From the NCBI GenBank assembly GCA_903918755.1, contig CAIXFN010000101.1:124001-188000 (forward strand): a DNA stretch of 64,000 nt. Reading direction: 5' to 3'. Made by a program: the position numbers and the translations under genes. Position 1 is the first letter of the stretch; each line of letters begins with the position of its first letter. Source of the DNA: an uncultured Pedosphaera sp. Lineage in GTDB: Bacteria > Verrucomicrobiota > Verrucomicrobiia > Limisphaerales > Pedosphaeraceae. The notes below the pieces were generated by a model. It worked only from the letters and a program-made list of their open reading frames with translations. It ran no database searches and was not told where the DNA came from. Positions 59,688 through 64,000 of this stretch are shown piece after piece.

Positions 59688-61825
59688 CCGCACCTTCCCG
59701 AGGTGCATATGCCACTCGCACACTGGATGCCAACCGTGCATACCTGCCCGCTTTTCAATTTGCAAATGCCACCCGCACAAGTGTTGGTGGAAGAGCAAAC
59801 CGTGCCGCAGTGCCCGCAATTATTAGAGTCTGTGTTGATATTTACTTCGCAACCGTCAAGGGCGTTGCCGTTGCAGTCGGCGAAACCCGCATTGCAGGCG
59901 CCGGTGACGCAAGATCCCGAACTGCAGGCGGGGGTGCCGTTGGGCGTGATGCAGACCCGGCCGCAAGCGCCACAATTGTTGGGATCGACGGCGGTGCGCG
60001 TTTCGCAACCGTTGCTGGGATTGCCATCACAGTCGGCGAATCCCGCATTGCAGGAGGCCGTGACGCAAGCGCCGGCGGTGCAGGCGGGGGTGCCGTTGGG
60101 CGTGGCGCAGACCCGGCCACAAGTGCCGCAATTGTTCACATCCGTGGCGGTGCGCACTTCGCAGCCATCGCTGGGATTCCCATTACAGTCGGCGAAACCC
60201 GCATTGCAGGAGGCGGTGACGCAAAGGCCGGAAGTGCAGGCGGGGGTGCCGTTGGGCGTGGTGCAGCGTTTGCCGCAGGTCCCGCAATTGTTCACATCCG
60301 CGGTGGTGCGCACTTCGCAGCCATCGGCAGGATTCCCATTACAATCGGCGAAACCAAAGTTGCAGGCGGCGATCACGCAAGCGCCCGCGGTGCAGGCCGG
60401 GGTGCCATTGGGCGTGGAGCAAGCCCGACCGCAGGCCCCGCAATTGTTTGGATCCGTGGTGGTGTGCGTCTCGCAGCCGTTGCCGGCATTGCCATCGCAG
60501 TCGGCGAAACCCGTATTGCAGGAAGCAGTGACGCACGCGCCGGCGGTGCAGGCGGGTGTGCCATTGGGCGTAATGCAGGCGCGGCCGCAGGCCCCGCAAT
60601 TGTTCAGGTCCGTGGCGGTGCGCGTTTCGCAACCGTCCAAGGGATTGCTATTACAGTCCGCAAAACCTGCATTGCAGGCGGCAATCACGCAGGATCCCGA
60701 GAAACACCCCGGTATGGAGTTGGGCCGCGTGGGGCAAACGACGCCGCAGCCACCGCAGTTATTTTGGTCAATCTGGGTGTTGATTTCGCAGCCATTCCCG
60801 GGATTTCGATCGCAATCGGCGAAGCCGGAATTGCAAGCCGCGATCACACAGGCACCCGCAGCGCAGCCGGGAGTTGCGTTGGCGGTGGTACACACCGTTC
60901 CGCAAGCCCCGCAATTACTGACGTCGGTCGCCAGCGCTTTGCAAATCCCATCGCCACAAAAACTCTGTCCGGGAGGACAGGCGGAAGAGAAATTCGCCCA
61001 GGCCGAGGCGTTGGCGAAGCCGGCTCCCGGGGCCACCACCAATTGACCGTAACTGCTGCCCGGGGCGATATCGTAGTCCGTAAAAGTGTTGAACGCCGCG
61101 TTATTGCGGATGATCAAGTTGGCGCCAGCGTCCACCCGGATGCCGCGGCCGGAGTTGGCGGTGAGATGGTTCCCATCAATGCGGTTGCCGGTCCCGAGGG
61201 CGTGGATGCCGGCATCCGTGGCGCTGGTGCCGTTGGTGCTGCAGGCGTTGTTCTGGACGAAGCATTGGGAGTCCACGACAATGCCGTCGCTTCCATTCGC
61301 GGTCACCAGGCAATCCGCCACCACGCTATTGAAGCCGACCGCCAATCCCGCGCCGGCATTCCGGGTGGCGAGCAAATGTTCTGCGCGGACGCCCGTTGCT
61401 CCCAGCGCGGCCACTCCGGCAAGACCCCAGCCTCGCAAGACTCCATTAATCAAAACGATATTCTGCAGGTTGGTGTTGACGGCGATTCCGGCCCCGGATC
61501 CTGCGGCGCCCAGCAGAGTGAAGCCGTTCAAGTCCACGGTCACGTTATCGACTTGAATTATGATTCCCGATTGTCCGGGACTGCCGGTAAGATTGGCGGC
61601 AAGGTAAAACGAACCGGCGTTGGTGATAGTGAAGGGCAGGGTGGAAATCAACGTTCGTGGCTCCACTTGAGCCAAGGTTTTCATGGATGGGCCCGGGGCT
61701 CCTGGAGGGGTCAGGCTGCCCTGGCCGAAGGTCAAGCCGCTGGCGGCAAAAAATAAAAGTAAACCAAGACCCCAGATCCGAAGCTGGAGATCCTTGGTCA
61801 ACCCCATTTTCGCAATGGCACGCAT
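59684..61825 (-). CDS. secreted cysteine-rich repeat protein with beta-helix N-terminus
   Basis: 713 aa from the ATG at 61825 (an in-frame ATG at 61807 is the alternative). A signal peptide (about 13-38) leads to a small beta-helix region (about 60-270) with VDLNGFTLLG, IVLINGVLRGWG and NRIDGNHLTANSGRGIRV, like NosD-type parallel-helix repeats. Residues 301-665 are seven tandem repeats of 52-53 residues, each with eight cysteines in the pattern NCGxCGxxC...C...C...C...C...GCE. An eighth, altered repeat ends the protein. About 70 cysteines in all imply heavy disulfide bonding. Similar Cys-rich repeats occur in large myxobacterial secreted proteins (family recollection). Upstream genes encode likely disulfide machinery; the downstream gene overlaps by ATGA. 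Confidence 0.85.
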   Translation of the reverse strand: MRAIAKMGLTKDLQLRIWGLGLLLFFAASGLTFGQGSLTPPGAPGPSMKTLAQVEPRTLISTLPFTITNAGSFYLAANLTGSPGQSGIIIQVDNVTVDLNGFTLLGAAGSGAGIAVNTNLQNIVLINGVLRGWGLAGVAALGATGVRAEHLLATRNAGAGLAVGFNSVVADCLVTANGSDGIVVDSQCFVQNNACSTNGTSATDAGIHALGTGNRIDGNHLTANSGRGIRVDAGANLIIRNNAAFNTFTDYDIAPGSSYGQLVVAPGAGFANASAWANFSSACPPGQSFCGDGICKALATDVSNCGACGTVCTTANATPGCAAGACVIAACNSGFADCDRNPGNGCEINTQIDQNNCGGCGVVCPTRPNSIPGCFSGSCVIAACNAGFADCNSNPLDGCETRTATDLNNCGACGRACITPNGTPACTAGACVTASCNTGFADCDGNAGNGCETHTTTDPNNCGACGRACSTPNGTPACTAGACVIAACNFGFADCNGNPADGCEVRTTADVNNCGTCGKRCTTPNGTPACTSGLCVTASCNAGFADCNGNPSDGCEVRTATDVNNCGTCGRVCATPNGTPACTAGACVTASCNAGFADCDGNPSNGCETRTAVDPNNCGACGRVCITPNGTPACSSGSCVTGACNAGFADCNGNALDGCEVNINTDSNNCGHCGTVCSSTNTCAGGICKLKSGQVCTVGIQCASGICTSGRCG
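59831..60925 (-). repeat. seven tandem 156-bp repeats encoding the Cys-rich units
   Basis: Each unit is 156 bases (159 in the second, which codes one extra residue). Copies 3 to 7 are highly alike at the DNA level, sharing blocks such as NCGACGR, TPNGTPAC and GFADC with few silent differences. Copies 1, 2 and 8 are more diverged. This fits recent internal expansion by unequal recombination. Confidence 0.9.
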
Positions 61826-61906
61826 CGTTTTTTCAGTAGCAAAATGGCGGCTGGATGGCAAGCGCAAAGTTGTCCGCATCCACCCCAAAACGTGCGCCAG
61901 AGCCGG

Positions 61907-62389
61907 TTAATCGGTGGCGGGATTTTCCGTCCGAACCGGTCCCCGAAAAAGATAAACCGCCACGATCCCCAGCAAGCTGGCCCGGACAAACGCAAACCCG
62001 GGGGATTGGAGCCAATGCACACCGGCGCCCTTGGGATCACCGCCCAGTCCCAGCCAATCGAGGTTGAGGCAACCGCAGGAAATTTCAAGACCCCGGCCCC
62101 AGGCCTGACCGGTGGCCAGGACGAAAACCCCGCAGAGTAACACGGTCCAGGCCAGGGCGGCCCGCAACCAGACGCCACTCAACAAGGCCAGACCGCAGCA
62201 GAGTTCCAACCAGGGGAGCACCACCGCGGTGAGGCGCAGCAGACCGGCCGGCAGGGGCAATTGATATGCCACCAAGTGGCTGAAAAAATCCTGGGGATTG
62301 GCTAATTTTGACAGGGCAGCCCAAAGGAAAATGATCGCCAGCAACCCGCGGAGCAGGTGGCGGCGGTTGAGTTCCAGGGTGATTTTCAT
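61907..62389 (-). CDS. MauE/DoxX-like membrane protein
   Basis: 160 aa from the ATG at 62389, which overlaps the stop of the rhodanese gene as ATGA. Four membrane helices: about 12-28 (HLLRGLLAIIFLWAALSKL), 45-66, 70-92 and 128-148. The start LLRGLLAIIFLWAALSKLANP and the mid-membrane LPWLELCCGLALL fit the MauE/DoxX family. A Cys pair (LELCC) and CGC in LEISCGCLNLD could be redox-active. MauE works with the thioredoxin-like MauD in forming the many disulfides of methylamine dehydrogenase, so this protein is a good candidate electron-transfer partner for the DsbA-like protein encoded upstream. That role is inferred from family and context. Confidence 0.82.
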   Translation of the reverse strand: MKITLELNRRHLLRGLLAIIFLWAALSKLANPQDFFSHLVAYQLPLPAGLLRLTAVVLPWLELCCGLALLSGVWLRAALAWTVLLCGVFVLATGQAWGRGLEISCGCLNLDWLGLGGDPKGAGVHWLQSPGFAFVRASLLGIVAVYLFRGPVRTENPATD

Positions 62390-63057
62390 CGGGCGCCTCC
62401 GGGGGCTGCCTGGGATTCGACCTGCCGGTATTCCACGAACCCGCCCGGCATTTCCCGGATATTGGTGTAGCCATACTGGCTCATCAGCAGACTCACGAGT
62501 TGGTTGGACAGGGGACACGAAGCCGAACCGCAGTAAACCACGAACGGTGTGGCTTTGGGATATTTGGCAGCGAAGGCCGCGAAATCCGCCGGACTGCTCG
62601 CCGCGGGAAGGGATATCGCGCCGGGAATGTGCTCGGTCTGGTAATACGCGGCGGCCCGGGCATCCACCAAAACGATTTGGCCGGTGGCCAGGAGTTGGCG
62701 GGTCTCGGGCCAGGTCAGGCTGGGGACTGACGGGACCACGCTCGGGGCCGGGGCGATTGCGGGCGCGGCCACCGGGGCGACGGCCGCGGCGCGAGCGGCG
62801 GTGGGAGATTCCGCTTCCAAGCTGAGACCCAGGGTTTCGTTGTTATACAGGGGGACAGGACCACGAGGGGACGTGGGCCCTTGATTGGCGGCCGGATTGG
62901 CGCTCGCGGCGGTGTCTTTGGCAGGCAGGCTCCAGCGGACCCCCAGAGGGTTCATGGTGTTGAAGGCCAAACCAAGTAACAGCGCCACCACCAGCATCGC
63001 GCCCATGCGGGCGGCGGTGGGGGGCGTTTCGGGAACCGTGGAATCAAGCGGGTTCAT
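62386..63057 (-). CDS. membrane-anchored rhodanese-like domain protein
   Basis: 223 aa from the ATG at 63057. An N-terminal anchor (about 18-34, GAMLVVALLLGLAFNTM) and an Ala/Pro-rich linker (about 45-110) lead to a C-terminal rhodanese domain (about 115-210): WPETRQLLATGQIVLVDARAAAYY, HIPGAISLP, then the active-site loop VVYCGSASCPLSNQLV with the expected catalytic Cys, and GYTNIREMPGGFVEY. The catalytic domain is probably periplasmic. Rhodaneses move sulfane sulfur or act as redox modules. The gene is 25 bases after the DsbA-like gene and overlaps the MauE-like gene, so it belongs to the same thiol-chemistry unit. Confidence 0.88.
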   Translation of the reverse strand: MNPLDSTVPETPPTAARMGAMLVVALLLGLAFNTMNPLGVRWSLPAKDTAASANPAANQGPTSPRGPVPLYNNETLGLSLEAESPTAARAAAVAPVAAPAIAPAPSVVPSVPSLTWPETRQLLATGQIVLVDARAAAYYQTEHIPGAISLPAASSPADFAAFAAKYPKATPFVVYCGSASCPLSNQLVSLLMSQYGYTNIREMPGGFVEYRQVESQAAPGGAR

Positions 63058-63082
63058 GAAAAGGGAGGAATTGGCTTGCCGG

Positions 63083-64000
63083 TTACCTGGCCGCCAGCAG
63101 CTTCTGAATTTCGGCCGCAAAAACGTTCACCGGCTGCGTGCCCACAATGATCAAGCCCCGGACATGGTCTCCCTCCGGCTTGCCAACGACAAAACTGGGA
63201 GTTCCGGAGATACCGACCGCTTCGGCCTCTTGACTGTCCTTTTTCAAGGCTGCCTCGAAGCCCTTGGCGTCCAGGCATGCCTGGAATTTCGGCAGGTCAA
63301 GGGTTGCGGCGGTAGCGGCAAGGAGAATATTGGTGGCGGTTAATTCGCTGCTGTGGGCGAAGAGCTTCTCGCGCATGGCCCAGTATTTGTCCTGCTGGTT
63401 GGCGCAGGCGGCGGCCAGCGCGGCGGGACCGGCGTTGGGATGGAAGGGGAGGGGAAGGTTACGGCTGATGATTCGCAACTTGCCCGTATCCACAAACTGC
63501 CGGACCAATTCAGGCATGATGGATTCGTGAAATTTCTTGCAGAAGGGACACTGGTAATCGGTGAATTCCACCAATACCACCGGGGCATCGGCCCGGCCCA
63601 TTACCGGACCGGCCAGGGTCACGGTGCCATATGTCGGAGGCTCCGGCGCCGGCGTGGGCGCGGCAGCGCGATTGGGTTGCGTTAACGCGATGCGCAGTTC
63701 ACGCAGTTCCTGCAGGATGGCGTCCGTTTGGTTGCCCGTGAGGGGACGTTTGCCACTCTCCGCCAGACTGGCCAGGAGCGGATCCAGGGGGACATCGTCA
63801 CCCGCCCGCTGCCAGCCATGGCGGGCATCATTGAACCAAACTTTCAGGCGGGGATGGGATAAACGCTGCAAGCCGCCCAAACCCAGGGGTGGCATCCCGC
63901 TGCCGGTTTGACCCAGGCGCACGGAATAGGCGCCTCCCTGGGCGGATAGCCGGAGTGCGTTGGCAGGGATGTTGGTGGATCCGGCGAATGGAAAATCGCC
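63083..64000 (-). CDS. DsbA-like thioredoxin protein, 5' end beyond window edge
   Basis: At least 305 codons are open to base 64000 with no stop, so the start lies beyond the window; an internal GTG at 63922 should not be taken as the start. The visible N-terminal part (about 90 residues, with RLKVWFNDARHGWQ) is a separate region of unknown function. A short helical linker (TDAILQELRELRIAL) follows. The last 190 residues are a DsbA-family thioredoxin domain: VVLVEFTDYQCPFCKKFHESI with the CPFC active site, RNLPLPFHPNAGPAALAAACA, and the cis-Pro loop GISGTPSFVVG. It would oxidise or isomerise disulfides in the periplasm. It leads the rhodanese, MauE-like and Cys-rich genes. Confidence 0.88.
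   Translation of the reverse strand, partial: GDFPFAGSTNIPANALRLSAQGGAYSVRLGQTGSGMPPLGLGGLQRLSHPRLKVWFNDARHGWQRAGDDVPLDPLLASLAESGKRPLTGNQTDAILQELRELRIALTQPNRAAAPTPAPEPPTYGTVTLAGPVMGRADAPVVLVEFTDYQCPFCKKFHESIMPELVRQFVDTGKLRIISRNLPLPFHPNAGPAALAAACANQQDKYWAMREKLFAHSSELTATNILLAATAATLDLPKFQACLDAKGFEAALKKDSQEAEAVGISGTPSFVVGKPEGDHVRGLIIVGTQPVNVFAAEIQKLLAAR

Noticed and set aside
59831-60925. CRISPR array suggested by regular repeats
   Set aside because: Unit length is 156 bases, the units are contiguous and coding with no variable spacers, and no cas gene is present.
59235-61046. Second long plus-strand frame (603 codons) across the same repeats
   Set aside because: A Gln/Pro/Ala/Val-rich periodic translation generated by the repeat DNA; no start context and it crosses two real genes.
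59810-61756. Long plus-strand frame (648 codons) opposite the Cys-rich gene
   Set aside because: Its repeats are the reverse image of the 156-bp coding repeats. The cysteine pattern, signal peptide and overlaps support the minus strand.
1-64000. tRNA, rRNA and riboswitch genes
   Set aside because: Intergenic regions were read on both strands; no cloverleaf, rRNA segment or known riboswitch core was recognised. A covariance-model search would be decisive.

Overview
The window looks like a chromosomal segment of a GC-rich, Gram-negative bacterium of the Verrucomicrobiota, probably near the Pedosphaera/Limisphaera group. This placement is an inference from gene content. The signs are Tat-exported Gfo/Idh/MocA and sugar-isomerase-like proteins, a MoxR/DUF58/vWA operon with PA14 insertions, a GldA/F/G-type ABC cluster with DUF4340, large secreted beta-helix proteins ending in a W...FYRV-type domain, few recognisable Shine-Dalgarno sites, and short interspersed quasi-palindromic repeats. 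No rRNA, tRNA, CRISPR array, insertion sequence or prophage was recognised.

Layout. 1-4.4 kb (minus): a MarR regulator, apolipoprotein N-acyltransferase (Lnt), an Aas-like acyltransferase/acyl-ACP synthetase and a truncated alpha/beta hydrolase form a tight envelope-lipid operon. 4.5-9.5 kb: an SRPBCC protein, a Mu Gp27/DUF3486-like gene with a palindrome upstream and repeat-rich DNA downstream, a DUF2281-like/MazF toxin-antitoxin pair, a RidA-family protein, a membrane protein and a DUF4256 protein. 9.9-22.6 kb (plus): a translationally coupled operon of MoxR ATPase, DUF58, two large vWA membrane proteins, a 1488-aa PA14/coiled-coil membrane protein and a secreted alpha/alpha-toroid protein. 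A Gly/Tyr-rich exported protein follows.

23.7-28.6 kb (minus): an ABC ATPase, permease, GldG-like protein and DUF4340 protein, closed by a clear terminator. 28.9-32.6 kb: a YfhO-like membrane protein and two small membrane proteins. 32.9-50.5 kb: a single gene for a 5870-aa exported protein made of eleven beta-helix plus Ig-like modules, more than a quarter of the window. 50.6-58.6 kb: a Tat-exported sugar isomerase-like protein, a 961-aa secreted protein of carboxypeptidase-regulatory-like and Ig-like domains, an AsmA-like protein, a tandem-thioredoxin protein and a Tat-exported Gfo/Idh/MocA oxidoreductase.

58.8-64 kb (minus): a DsbA-like thioredoxin (cut by the window edge), a membrane-anchored rhodanese-like protein, a MauE/DoxX-like membrane protein, a secreted protein with seven 52-aa repeats of eight cysteines each, and a small secreted protein. 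The two halves are internally coupled by ATGA overlaps and separated by only about 80 bases. I read this as an exported cysteine-rich protein carried with its own oxidative-folding machinery, the most system-like novelty in the window. Other leads are the giant mosaic exoprotein with two G8 tracts near its start, a 36-codon ORF coupled at both ends inside the vWA operon, and the Lnt-Aas lysophospholipid-recycling pairing.
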